Source: SAR86 cluster bacterium SAR86B
GTDB taxonomy: Bacteria; Pseudomonadota; Gammaproteobacteria; Magnimaribacterales; Magnimaribacteraceae
Direction: 5' to 3'
Length of the DNA stretch: 38,666 nucleotides
NCBI GenBank assembly: GCA_905182235.1
Contig: CAJJAM010000008.1
Coordinates: forward strand, 1 to 38,666
Numbering within the stretch: the first letter of the stretch is position 1; each line of letters begins with the position of its first letter. The notes below the pieces were generated by a model. It had not been told where the DNA came from. It worked only from the letters and a program-made list of their open reading frames with translations, and searched no databases. Position numbers and translations under genes: made by a program. Below, piece after piece: positions 15,773-23,434 of this stretch.

Positions 15773-17784
15773 GAGTAAGCTTTAGCCTCTTCATATAAGA
15801 AATTTTGCATATCCCAGGCTCCTGTTGGACATCTTTCTGCGCATAAACCGCAGTGAAGACAGACATCTTCATCTTTAACCATAACTCTTGCTGTCTGAAG
15901 GAGGTTGTCTGAAACTAGAATATCTTGGTTTAAGTTTAAGGCAGGTATTCTTAGATTATTTCTTACTTCTTCTTCTGTTCCGTTAGATATAAAGCTAATA
16001 CAGTCAGTAGGGCATATATCTACACAAGCATCACATTCAATACATAACTGTTCCGAGAATACAGTTTGCACATCGCAATTAAGACATCTGTTAGCTTCAT
16101 CTAAAGCCATTTGTTCGTCAAAGCCTAATTCAACTTCCATCTTTAAATCTTTTAGGGCCACGGTCTTTTCTGCATGAGGTACCAGCAACCTACTTGCTTG
16201 TGATATATCATTATCATATGACCATTCATGCACCCCCATTTTTTGACTAACTAGAGTAGTCCCGGGTTCTGGTCTTTCATAAAGATCCTTTTCATTACAG
16301 AATTTATCTATTGATATAGCGGCTTGATGTCCGTGTGCAGCAGCCCAGATAATATTCTCAGGTCCCCAAGCAGCATCTCCCCCGAAGAATATTTTTTGGT
16401 TTGTTGATTGAAAGGTAATTTTATCAACAATTGGCATATCCCATTCACCAAATTCTATTCCAATATCTCTTTCAATCCACTCAAATGCATTATCTTGTCC
16501 AATAGCAACAAGAACATCATCGCATTCAAAAATTATGGGATCTTCTCCTGTTGGGACTAAAGATCGTTTTCCGCTGTCATCAAATTTAGCTTCAACTTTC
16601 TCAAATTCCATACCAACTAATTTGTTGTTCTGGATAATAAACTTCTTTGGTACATGGTTATCATAGATCGGTATGTCTTCATTCATTGCATCTTCAATTT
16701 CCCATTCAGACGCCTTCATTTGATCAAAAGGACTTCTAACAGTTACTTTGACATCATCAGCTCCAAGTCTTATAGAGGTTCTGCAACAGTCCATGGCTGT
16801 ATTTCCTCCTCCAAGCACAATAACTTTTTTACCTATAGATTTTGTATGTTCAAAAGCAATGCTAGTAAGCCAATCAATACCAATATGTATACTTTTTCCA
16901 GCTTCCTCTCTTCCTTCTATATTAATATCTCTTCCTTTAGGCGCTCCGGTTCCAACAAATATTGCATCAAAGTCTTCTTTAAGAAACTCTTTCATGCTTG
17001 TTATCTCTGTATTAAAACGAGTTTCTATCCCAAGGTTAATTATTTGATCTACCTCTTCATTAAGAACCTTTTCAGGCAATCTGAAAGAAGGGATATTTGT
17101 TCGCATAAGACCGCCAGCTCTTTTATCTCTTTCAAATAAAACGCACTGATAGCCCATAATAACGAGGTCTCTAGCAACAGTCAGCGAGGCCGGACCTCCT
17201 CCTATTAATGCAATTCTTTTACCATTAGATTCAGGGGCTGTAGGTAACAAACTAGAGATTTCATCTTTATAATCATAAGTAACTCTTTTGAGTCTACAAA
17301 TAGCAACTGGCTTATCATGTGTTCTTGTTCTTCTGCAGGCAGGTTCGCAAGGCCTATCACAAGTTCTTCCTAAAATGCCTGGAAAAACATTTGATTCCCA
17401 ATTCATCATATAAGCTTCGTTATAATTTCCTTGTGCAATCTGCCTTATATACTCAGGGACAGGAGTGTGAGCAGGGCAGGCATGCTGACAATCAACTACT
17501 TTATGATAATATTGAGGGTCCTTTACATCCGTTGGAGGCAAGAATTTTTCTACAGGAGTTTTAGGTTTATCTTCTATAAGCTCAGGTCCTAACTGATGTT
17601 TAGCAATTTCAATTTTATTTTTTAGATTACCTACAACTTCCCATCTAAGTTCTTTAGCCTTTTCTAGATCATGAGTTTTAAGGGATTCTCTTAAATCATA
17701 ACCAAGCTGGTCTCTTAAAGTTCTAGGTACAGCCAGCTTAACCCACCAAGTGTTGTACCTTTTAAAAAGATATCTAGTATCCAT
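15769..17784 (-). CDS. GltD-like flavoprotein with C-terminal ferredoxin domain and an integrase-like N-terminal domain
   Basis: A 671-residue chimera. Residues 1-66 (YLFKRYNTWWVKLAVPRTLR, then LRESLKTHDLEKAKELRW) resemble the N-terminal DUF6538-type domain of phage tyrosine recombinases. From about 95 follows a glutamate-synthase small-subunit-like module: Cys99/103 and Cys142/146/150 for Fe-S clusters, a first dinucleotide fold IALIGGGPASL at 191-201 and a second VIVLGGGNTAMD. The C terminus holds two [4Fe-4S] ferredoxin motifs, CIECDACVDICPTDC and CLHCGLCAERCPTG. It probably passes electrons between KorAB and NAD(P). No Met lies between residue 1 and the GltD core, so the fusion appears to be translated. 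It leads the operon and overlaps korA. Confidence 0.85.
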   Translation of the reverse strand: MDTRYLFKRYNTWWVKLAVPRTLRDQLGYDLRESLKTHDLEKAKELRWEVVGNLKNKIEIAKHQLGPELIEDKPKTPVEKFLPPTDVKDPQYYHKVVDCQHACPAHTPVPEYIRQIAQGNYNEAYMMNWESNVFPGILGRTCDRPCEPACRRTRTHDKPVAICRLKRVTYDYKDEISSLLPTAPESNGKRIALIGGGPASLTVARDLVIMGYQCVLFERDKRAGGLMRTNIPSFRLPEKVLNEEVDQIINLGIETRFNTEITSMKEFLKEDFDAIFVGTGAPKGRDINIEGREEAGKSIHIGIDWLTSIAFEHTKSIGKKVIVLGGGNTAMDCCRTSIRLGADDVKVTVRSPFDQMKASEWEIEDAMNEDIPIYDNHVPKKFIIQNNKLVGMEFEKVEAKFDDSGKRSLVPTGEDPIIFECDDVLVAIGQDNAFEWIERDIGIEFGEWDMPIVDKITFQSTNQKIFFGGDAAWGPENIIWAAAHGHQAAISIDKFCNEKDLYERPEPGTTLVSQKMGVHEWSYDNDISQASRLLVPHAEKTVALKDLKMEVELGFDEQMALDEANRCLNCDVQTVFSEQLCIECDACVDICPTDCISFISNGTEEEVRNNLRIPALNLNQDILVSDNLLQTARVMVKDEDVCLHCGLCAERCPTGAWDMQNFLYEEAKAYS

Positions 17785-17908
17785 ACTATTTTCTTAATTT
17801 AGTTTATTTAAAGTTAGAATATTCAACGTATGGTACACAATATACCTATATTTGAAAACACTTTGTATAATTAATTACAATTAAGTATTAATTACATCAG
17901 ATAATACA

Positions 17909-17920
17909 GGTACATGTACC
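17909..17920. promoter_or_regulatory. GGTACATGTACC palindrome with flanking half-copies
   Basis: A perfect 12-base palindrome in the iscR upstream region. The half-site GGTACA/TGTACC recurs at 17832-17837 and 17938-17943, giving four half-sites in about 112 bases. The palindrome ends three bases before the TATAAT at 17924-17929. It may be an operator of an unidentified regulator; the protein that would bind it cannot be named from sequence. Confidence 0.45.
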
Positions 17921-17923
17921 TTT

Positions 17924-17929
17924 TATAAT
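17924..17929 (+). promoter_or_regulatory. iscR: Candidate -10 element for iscR
   Basis: A consensus TATAAT sits 45 bases before the iscR ATG. It would place transcription start near 17936, just upstream of the IscR-type operator, so bound IscR would lie in the early transcribed region. The -35 position (around 17901-17906) is poor. Confidence 0.4.
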
Positions 17930-17944
17930 AGTTTATATGTACCT

Positions 17945-17969
17945 ATTCTTGACAATTCTAGTCAGGAAT
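17945..17969. promoter_or_regulatory. IscR type-1-like operator
   Basis: An inverted repeat with arms ATTCTTGAC (17945-17953) and GTCAGGAAT (17961-17969) around a seven-base spacer; eight of nine arm positions are complementary. Over 25 bases it agrees with the E. coli type 1 IscR consensus (ATASYYGAC-type half sites) at all but about four positions. It sits six bases before the iscR ATG, and the iscR Shine-Dalgarno (AGGA, about 17965-17968) lies inside its right arm. This supports autorepression of the isc operon by [2Fe-2S]-IscR. The arm also contains TTGACA, but no well-spaced -10 follows it. Confidence 0.8.
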
Positions 17970-17974
17970 ATAGA

Positions 17975-18442
17975 ATGTATCAAATGCATCTAACTACAAA
18001 AGGTAAATACGCTGTTACAGCGGCATTAGATCTTGCCCTGCATGAAAGCAATGACTTTACTTCTATTTCAGATCTAGCATTAAGGCAGTCAATTCCTGGA
18101 CCATATCTAGAACAATTATTTAGGAATTTAAGAAAAGCAGGTATTCTTATTTCTCATCGAGGCCCTGGTGGGGGATATAAACTATCCAGACCAAGTAATG
18201 AGATTAAGATAGGACAAATAATTTCAGCTGTAGAAGACAGGATGGATGCAACTCAGTGTTCGGGAGAAGGGAATTGCAGTGCCGGATCTAAATGTTTAGC
18301 ACATAATTTATGGACAGATTTAAATCACCAAGTTCAATCCTTTTTAATGGACAAATCTTTAGAAGATGTCTTAAGTGATTCTAGTAATAATAAGAGTTCG
18401 ACTTTAAACAATAATAAAAAGCTACTAATAGCTGCAGGATAA
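17975..18442 (+). CDS. iscR: Rrf2-family Fe-S cluster regulator IscR
   Basis: A 155-residue winged-helix repressor that senses [2Fe-2S] supply. The helix-turn-helix and wing are at about 30-75 (PYLEQLFRNLRKAG, RGPGGGYKL). The cluster ligands Cys95, Cys101, Cys107 and His110 keep the E. coli spacing. The first ATG (17975) has AGGA seven bases upstream; the ATG at 17984 (MHLTTKGKYAVTA) matches the usual family start but lacks a ribosome site. A type-1-like operator lies directly upstream. The C-terminal tail is short and Asn/Lys-rich. Confidence 0.96.
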   Translation: MYQMHLTTKGKYAVTAALDLALHESNDFTSISDLALRQSIPGPYLEQLFRNLRKAGILISHRGPGGGYKLSRPSNEIKIGQIISAVEDRMDATQCSGEGNCSAGSKCLAHNLWTDLNHQVQSFLMDKSLEDVLSDSSNNKSSTLNNNKKLLIAAG

Positions 18443-18446
18443 ATAA

Positions 18447-19661
18447 ATGAAATTACCAATTTATTTCGATTATGCCTCAACAACTCCAGCTGATCCTAGG
18501 GTTGTAAAAAAAATGCAAGAATGTCTTTCTTTGGATGGTAATTTTGGTAACCCAGCATCAAGATCTCATTCTTTTGGATGGAAAGCAGAAGAAGCAACAG
18601 AACAAGCCCGATCTGATGTTGCTAGTCTAGTCAATTGTGACCCTCGAGAAATAGTGTGGACCTCAGGTGCGACTGAATCAGATAATTTAGCTATCAAGGG
18701 CTCTGCAAGATTTAATAAAGCTAAAGGAAACCACATCATTACCTCAAAAGTTGAACATAAAGCTGTACTCGATAGCTGTAGACAATTGGAAAGAGAAGGT
18801 TTTGAAATAAGTTATTTGGACCCTAATTCTAATGGAATAATTACTCCTGAGATGGTTATTAACTCAATTACAGACCAAACAATTTTAGTTTCTTTGATGC
18901 ATATTAATAATGAAATTGGAGTTATTAATGATATTGAATCTATAGGAAAAATAACAAGAGAAAGAGGTGTTATTTTTCATGTAGATGCGGCCCAGAGCAC
19001 AGGAAAACTACCTATAGATTTATCTAAACTTGAAGTAGATCTAATGTCTTTTTCTGCCCATAAAACCTATGGTCCTAAAGGAATAGGAGCTATGTACGCA
19101 AGAAGAAAACCACGAGTTAGACTAGAAGCCCAAATACATGGTGGCGGCCACGAAAGAGGTATGAGATCTGGTACTTTAGCGACCCATCAAATTGTTGGAA
19201 TGGGTGAGGCTTTCAGAATAGCAAAAGAAGATATGATTCAAGATAACATACGCATAAAATCCCTGAGAGATAAATTCTGGGATGGGCTTAAAGATATGGA
19301 AGAAGTTTATTTAAACGGAGACCCAGAACATAGAGCAGCAGGGTTTCTTAATGTAAGTTTTAACTACGTCGAGGGAGAATCGCTTATAATGGCTTTGAAA
19401 GATATAGCAGTTTCTTCAGGCTCAGCCTGCACCTCTGCTAGTTTAGAACCTTCATATGTACTTAGAGCTATTGGATTGAAGGATGAGTTAGCTCATAGTT
19501 CAATTAGATTCGCCATAGGAAGGTTTACAACTGATGAAGAAATTGAATATACAATTGGCCTGGTAAGAAATGCGGTAGGGAAATTACGAGCGTTATCTCC
19601 TCTCTGGGACATGTATAAGGATGGAGTCGATTTAGATACGATTGAATGGTCAACTAGTTAA
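18447..19661 (+). CDS. iscS: Cysteine desulfurase IscS
   Basis: A 404-residue PLP enzyme that strips sulfur from cysteine and delivers it to IscU. The PLP Schiff-base Lys206 is in [12 protein letters not shown], the persulfide-carrying Cys328 in [14 protein letters not shown], and His104 in KVEHKAVLD; numbering is identical to E. coli IscS. The C-terminal [14 protein letters not shown] is the segment that contacts IscU. It lies four bases after iscR and 18 before iscU. Length equals the E. coli enzyme. Confidence 0.98.
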   Translation: MKLPIYFDYASTTPADPRVVKKMQECLSLDGNFGNPASRSHSFGWKAEEATEQARSDVASLVNCDPREIVWTSGATESDNLAIKGSARFNKAKGNHIITSKVEHKAVLDSCRQLEREGFEISYLDPNSNGIITPEMVINSITDQTILVSLMHINNEIGVINDIESIGKITRERGVIFHVDAAQSTGKLPIDLSKLEVDLMSFSAHKTYGPKGIGAMYARRKPRVRLEAQIHGGGHERGMRSGTLATHQIVGMGEAFRIAKEDMIQDNIRIKSLRDKFWDGLKDMEEVYLNGDPEHRAAGFLNVSFNYVEGESLIMALKDIAVSSGSACTSASLEPSYVLRAIGLKDELAHSSIRFAIGRFTTDEEIEYTIGLVRNAVGKLRALSPLWDMYKDGVDLDTIEWSTS

Positions 19662-19679
19662 TGAACTGAGGTAATAAAA

Positions 19680-20084
19680 ATGGCATATAGCAAGAAAGTG
19701 ATAGATAAGTTTGAAAAAACTCTGGCAGAGCCAGAAAAGCATAGTGTTGGCAGGTGGGACCCTTCTGAATCTGATGTTGGAACAGGTATGGTAGGAGCAC
19801 CGGCTTGTGGTGATGTAATGAGACTACAAATCAAGTGTGAACAAAGAAATAATTCTCACGTTATTAGTGATGTAAAATTTAAAACTTATGGATGTGGTTC
19901 AGCAATAGCTTCTTCTAGTGAGTTAGTTGATATGTTAAAAGGAAAGACTCTTGAGGAAGCAAAAGAAATCAAGAATCAGGATATCGTTGATGCTCTTGAA
20001 CTGCCGGCTATAAAGATTCATTGTTCTGTTTTAGCCGAAGATAGTATTCATCAGGCTATAAAGGATTACGAATCAAAAATATAA
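19680..20084 (+). CDS. iscU: Fe-S cluster scaffold IscU with altered HscA-recognition motif
   Basis: A 134-residue scaffold on which [2Fe-2S] clusters are built. Ligands Cys43 (GAPACGDVM), Asp45, Cys72 (YGCGSAIASSS) and Cys115 (KIHCSVLAED) are intact. The motif recognised by the Hsp70 HscA, LPPVK in E. coli, reads LPAIK here (108-112). This change coincides with the absence of hscB and hscA from the cluster. The N-terminal segment after VIDKFEK is a few residues longer than in E. coli and has lost the usual NPRNVGS sequence. The gene keeps its canonical place between iscS and iscA. Confidence 0.96.
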   Translation: MAYSKKVIDKFEKTLAEPEKHSVGRWDPSESDVGTGMVGAPACGDVMRLQIKCEQRNNSHVISDVKFKTYGCGSAIASSSELVDMLKGKTLEEAKEIKNQDIVDALELPAIKIHCSVLAEDSIHQAIKDYESKI

Positions 20085-20093
20085 GCTATAGCA

Positions 20094-20462
20094 ATGACAA
20101 GCCTTTCTCAGCCTAGTTCTTTCGATCCGAATAGTTTCGAATTAAGTCCTAGTGCTATAAAACACTTTAAACAAAATTTAAATAATGAAAATTCCAGTTT
20201 AGGAATTAGATTTTCAGTATCAGAATCTTCAGGTTGCTCCGGATATACCTACTCTTTAGACTATGTAGATTCTAAGAACCCAGATGATCTACTTTTTGAA
20301 TTTGATGATATATCTGTGTTTATTGATTCTGACTCTTTTTTGTACCTTAAAGGAACGAAAGTTGATTTTGAAAGAGACGGAGTCAATGAGGGAATTAAAT
20401 TCCACAACCCAAACGTGAAAGCAATTTGTGGCTGTGGCGAAAGCTTTGAAGTAGAAATTTAA
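20094..20462 (+). CDS. iscA: A-type Fe-S carrier IscA
   Basis: A 122-residue A-type carrier. The three conserved cysteines are Cys48 (SSGCSGYTY), Cys112 and Cys114 (CGCGESFEV), which bind an Fe-S cluster for transfer to [4Fe-4S] targets. About 15 extra N-terminal residues precede the core compared with E. coli IscA (107). Position directly after iscU favours IscA over ErpA. The next gene is fdx, 23 bases on; hscB and hscA would lie here in E. coli. Confidence 0.93.
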   Translation: MTSLSQPSSFDPNSFELSPSAIKHFKQNLNNENSSLGIRFSVSESSGCSGYTYSLDYVDSKNPDDLLFEFDDISVFIDSDSFLYLKGTKVDFERDGVNEGIKFHNPNVKAICGCGESFEVEI

Positions 20463-20485
20463 TCTAGATAAAGATTATTCAAGGA

Positions 20486-20824
20486 ATGACAAAGATAAAG
20501 GTAGGCTCTCATCCGGAGATTTGCCCAGAAGGCATTGAATTAGAGGTCGCTCCTGGTGAAAGTCTTTGTGAAACACTCTTAGATAACGGCATTTCTATTG
20601 AACACGCCTGTGAATTATCTTGCGCTTGCACTACATGCCATGTGGTTGTTAGGAAGGGCTTTTCAGGGTTAGACGAAGCATCTGAAGCTGAAGAAGACAT
20701 GCTAGATAAGGCATGGGGTCTTGAATCTCAATCAAGGTTAAGTTGTCAAATAACAGTTGGTGAAGAGGATCTAGAAATAGAGTTACCTAGATACACCATT
20801 AATATGGTTTCAGAGAGTCACTAG
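20486..20824 (+). CDS. fdx: Isc-type [2Fe-2S] ferredoxin
   Basis: A 112-residue adrenodoxin-like ferredoxin. Ligands Cys42, Cys48, Cys51 (in HACELSCACTTCHVVV) and Cys87 (SRLSCQI) have the same numbering as E. coli Fdx, and the acidic LDEASEAEEDMLDKAWGLE helix that docks partners is present. It supplies electrons for cluster assembly on IscU. It follows iscA directly and ends three bases before iscX. Confidence 0.97.
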   Translation: MTKIKVGSHPEICPEGIELEVAPGESLCETLLDNGISIEHACELSCACTTCHVVVRKGFSGLDEASEAEEDMLDKAWGLESQSRLSCQITVGEEDLEIELPRYTINMVSESH

Positions 20825-20827
20825 AAC

Positions 20828-21022
20828 ATGCTTTGGACAGACGTAAACGATATAGCTATCGAACTTTATGAGAAATTTCCTGAAGTTGATCCTCAATATG
20901 TTTTGTTTACAGACTTGAGAGATTGGGTGTTAGATTTGGAAGACTTTGAAGATGCAGCTGACAGGTCAAATGAGAAGATATTAGAAGCCATACAGATGTT
21001 ATGGATGGAAGAGATGAATTAA
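20828..21022 (+). CDS. iscX: IscX (YfhJ), IscS-binding regulator of cluster assembly
   Basis: A 64-residue acidic helical protein. The N-terminal WTDVNDIAIELYEKFPEVDP and central LRDWVLDLEDFEDAADRSNEKILEAIQMLW are diagnostic of IscX, which binds iron and IscS and tunes desulfurase activity. It is the last isc gene, as in E. coli. It would be overlooked by length filters but is clearly real. Confidence 0.95.
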   Translation: MLWTDVNDIAIELYEKFPEVDPQYVLFTDLRDWVLDLEDFEDAADRSNEKILEAIQMLWMEEMN

Positions 21023-21075
21023 CCTTTTTTTGTATGAATAAGTATAATGCGCGCCTTTAAAACTAAAGGAATAAT
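21023..21075 (+). promoter_or_regulatory. Candidate promoter for ndk and downstream genes
   Basis: A consensus TATAAT at 21043-21048 is followed by a GC-rich GCGCGCC discriminator, an arrangement seen at growth-rate- or stringent-regulated promoters. No good -35 hexamer lies 16-18 bases upstream; a T-run at 21025-21031 is the nearest candidate. A Shine-Dalgarno-like AAGGAA lies seven bases before the ndk ATG. Confidence 0.55.
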
Positions 21076-21483
21076 ATGTCATTAGAAACAACTCTATCAA
21101 TTATCAAACCGGATGCTTATGCCAAAGGGCATGTAGAAGAGATTTGCTCAAGATTGGAAGCCCAAGGTCTGAATATTACTCAAAAAAAAGAGCTTCACCT
21201 TTCACAGGAAGAAGCTGAAGGTTTCTATATTGAACACAAGGAAAGGCCTTTCTTCTCTGCTTTGGTTGAATTTATGACCTCGGGCCCTATACAAGTCCAG
21301 GTCTTAGAAGGTGAAAATGCTATTTTAAGTTATCGAGAGATAATGGGCAGTACCAATCCTCAAGAAGCAGCCCCCGGTACCATAAGAGCTGACTTCGCAG
21401 AATCAATAGATGCAAATGCTGTGCATGGTTCTGATTCGCCAGAATCAGCTACAAGAGAGATCGCTTATTTCTTTTCTGACTAG
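21076..21483 (+). CDS. ndk: Nucleoside diphosphate kinase
   Basis: A 135-residue kinase equilibrating NTP and NDP pools. The phospho-acceptor His117 is in [12 protein letters not shown], with the N-terminal [12 protein letters not shown] and the central [19 protein letters not shown] as hallmarks. It is followed 11 bases later by rodZ; rlmN and pilF/pilW, which commonly sit between them in gammaproteobacteria, are absent here. Confidence 0.97.
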   Translation: MSLETTLSIIKPDAYAKGHVEEICSRLEAQGLNITQKKELHLSQEEAEGFYIEHKERPFFSALVEFMTSGPIQVQVLEGENAILSYREIMGSTNPQEAAPGTIRADFAESIDANAVHGSDSPESATREIAYFFSD

Positions 21484-21494
21484 TTTTTAATTAA

Positions 21495-22340
21495 ATGGAT
21501 GAACCTCAAGAAGAAAAATTTTCAGGCCAACTCTTAAGTGAGGCAAGAAAAAAAAGAAGGTTACGCTATAAAAGGCTTTCTACAGAATTAAATATTCCAG
21601 AAAAATACCTTCAAGCCTTAGAAGAAGAGAACTATGGAGTCATGCCTGGAGGAGACCCTTATATAAAAGGGTATCTGAGAGCATATGCAAAAAAATTAGG
21701 AATTGATCCTGACTTCATAATTGAGCGATATTCAGAAAATCTTAAAAACAAACAAATAACTCCAAGTGTCCAATCTGCAAAAGATGAATACATGTTTATT
21801 AAATCCAAGAAATACATACTAGCAGTTGGTATTTTCTTTTTGTTTTCATTATTTATTTACCTTTCTCCTTCATGCTCGGAAGGTGTTTTAGTTGAGACTT
21901 CGGTTGAAGATTACGGTAAAAAGAAACCTGTTGAAACATCAATTATAGAATCTGGAATTAAGGTAGAAGAAATTAATACATCGGAAGTTGAAGGAGACAT
22001 TATTCCCTCAATTGATCTAATGAATAAAAAAATAGAAGTCCAAACAACAAGTGAAGCTTTTGTAACGGAAGACTTGTTAGAATTTTATTTTTTAAAAGAA
22101 TGTTGGGTATCGGTAGAGAATGAATTTGAGAAATTGGTTTACAAATTAGCTGGCGAGGAAACTTCTCTACAAATTAGGTCAAAAGGACCATTTAAAGTTA
22201 TTGTGGGTAATGCTAAAAACGCTAATTTAATATTTAATGGAATAGTTATAGATTTATTAGAGTCTTCTAATAGGGAAAATAACGTAAGTTGTGTAGTATT
22301 GCCTTCAGGAAAATGCAGTGAGTTTCCAAGATCAAAATAA
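21495..22340 (+). CDS. rodZ: RodZ-like cytoskeletal membrane protein
   Basis: A 281-residue protein with an N-terminal helix-turn-helix/XRE-like domain (about 10-80; [20 protein letters not shown] and [15 protein letters not shown] are typical), one transmembrane helix (about 106-125), a periplasmic linker, and a C-terminal DUF4115 beta domain (about 190-275, beginning with the ECWVSVEN segment). RodZ links MreB to the elongasome and controls rod shape. It occupies the conserved slot before ispG; the last 23 bases overlap the ispG start. Confidence 0.9.
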   Translation: MDEPQEEKFSGQLLSEARKKRRLRYKRLSTELNIPEKYLQALEEENYGVMPGGDPYIKGYLRAYAKKLGIDPDFIIERYSENLKNKQITPSVQSAKDEYMFIKSKKYILAVGIFFLFSLFIYLSPSCSEGVLVETSVEDYGKKKPVETSIIESGIKVEEINTSEVEGDIIPSIDLMNKKIEVQTTSEAFVTEDLLEFYFLKECWVSVENEFEKLVYKLAGEETSLQIRSKGPFKVIVGNAKNANLIFNGIVIDLLESSNRENNVSCVVLPSGKCSEFPRSK

Positions 22341-23433
22341 TAGAAGAAAGTCTCGCCAAATAAAAGTTGGCGATGTGCTTGTGGGTGGAGATGCGGATAT
22401 TTCTATCCAAAGCATGACAAACACCAAAACCACAGACGTAGAAGGTACCCTGGCGCAAATAAGGCAGCTAGAAGATGCTGGCGCAGATATTGTTAGAGTT
22501 TCAGTGCCTGATATAGATTCTGCAAATGCCTTTGCTAAAATAAAGAAAAGCTCTAATGTCCCTTTGGTGGCAGATATTCACTTTGACTATATGATGGCAT
22601 TGGAGGCTATAAAAGGTAAAGCAGATTGCATAAGAATAAATCCGGGCAATATTGGGAAAGAAGATAAGGTCAAGCAAGTGGTTTCGGCTGCTAAAGATAA
22701 TGGTGTCCCTATTCGAGTGGGTATAAATGCAGGGTCGCTAGAGAGAAAACTACAAATAAAGTATGGCGAGCCTAATGCTGATGCATTAGTCGAATCAGCA
22801 TTAGGTCATATAAATATTCTTCAACAGCTAAATTTTAATGATTTTAAGCTGAGTATTAAGGCTTCAGATGTATTTTTAACAATTGAGAGTTATAGGAAGA
22901 TCGCAAAATTAATTGATCAGCCTTTGCATCTAGGAGTAACAGAAGCTGGAGGTTTTAGATCAGGAACCGTCAAGTCAGCCGTCGGAATGGGAGCTTTGCT
23001 GCTTGAGGGCATTGGAGATACTTTGCGCGTTTCTTTAGCATCCGACCCTGTAGATGAAATAAAAGTAGGTTGGGATATTTTAAAAAGCCTTAAAATAAGA
23101 TCTAGAGGCATAAATTTTATTGCATGCCCTAGTTGCTCAAGAATGAATTTTGATGTTATTGGAACAATGAATAAATTGGAAAGTAGACTAGAGGATATAA
23201 AAGAAGATTTAGATGTTGCCGTTATCGGCTGTTATGTGAATGGTCCTGGTGAATCTAAACATACAACTATTGGCGTAACTGGAGGTTCTCCCAAAAACTT
23301 AATTTATATAGACGGGAAACCTGATCATAAAGTAGAAAGTGAAGACCTTGCAGAACATCTTGAGAAGTTAATAAGAGATAAGGTAAAAAAAATTAAATCT
23401 GACCTAGATTCGGTTATTGTTAGGTCAAATTAA
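22318..23433 (+). CDS. ispG: 4-hydroxy-3-methylbut-2-enyl diphosphate synthase IspG, GTG start
   Basis: A 371-residue [4Fe-4S] enzyme of the MEP isoprenoid pathway, converting MEcPP to HMBPP. Cluster ligands Cys270, Cys273 (CPSCSR), Cys305 (GCYVNGPGE) and Glu312 have the same numbering as E. coli IspG. The start is GTG at 22318 with AGGA seven bases before it; no in-frame ATG is available ahead of the conserved [10 protein letters not shown]. The start lies inside the end of rodZ, so translation is probably coupled. As an Fe-S protein it depends on the isc operon upstream. Confidence 0.96.
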   Translation: MSFQDQNNRRKSRQIKVGDVLVGGDADISIQSMTNTKTTDVEGTLAQIRQLEDAGADIVRVSVPDIDSANAFAKIKKSSNVPLVADIHFDYMMALEAIKGKADCIRINPGNIGKEDKVKQVVSAAKDNGVPIRVGINAGSLERKLQIKYGEPNADALVESALGHINILQQLNFNDFKLSIKASDVFLTIESYRKIAKLIDQPLHLGVTEAGGFRSGTVKSAVGMGALLLEGIGDTLRVSLASDPVDEIKVGWDILKSLKIRSRGINFIACPSCSRMNFDVIGTMNKLESRLEDIKEDLDVAVIGCYVNGPGESKHTTIGVTGGSPKNLIYIDGKPDHKVESEDLAEHLEKLIRDKVKKIKSDLDSVIVRSN

Positions 23434-23434
23434 G

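Larger units (their letters stand above)
17785..17974. promoter_or_regulatory. Shared promoter region between the kor operon and the isc operon
   Basis: This 190-base AT-rich region separates divergent starts of the flavoprotein-korAB operon and iscR. It contains an IscR-type operator next to iscR, a perfect GGTACATGTACC palindrome, two further half-copies of that palindrome, and a TATAAT hexamer at 17924-17929 facing iscR. The kor side has no Shine-Dalgarno stronger than AAGAAA and no operator I recognise. Confidence 0.6.

Noticed and set aside
15905-17564. Open frames on the plus strand across the kor operon
   Set aside because: They are antisense to strongly conserved Fe-S and flavin motifs and show no family similarity of their own.
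23417-23434. Longer hisS beginning at TTG 23417
   Set aside because: It lies inside ispG, adds residues not typical of the family, and ATG 23435 gives the conserved MAKIKSVRGMND start.
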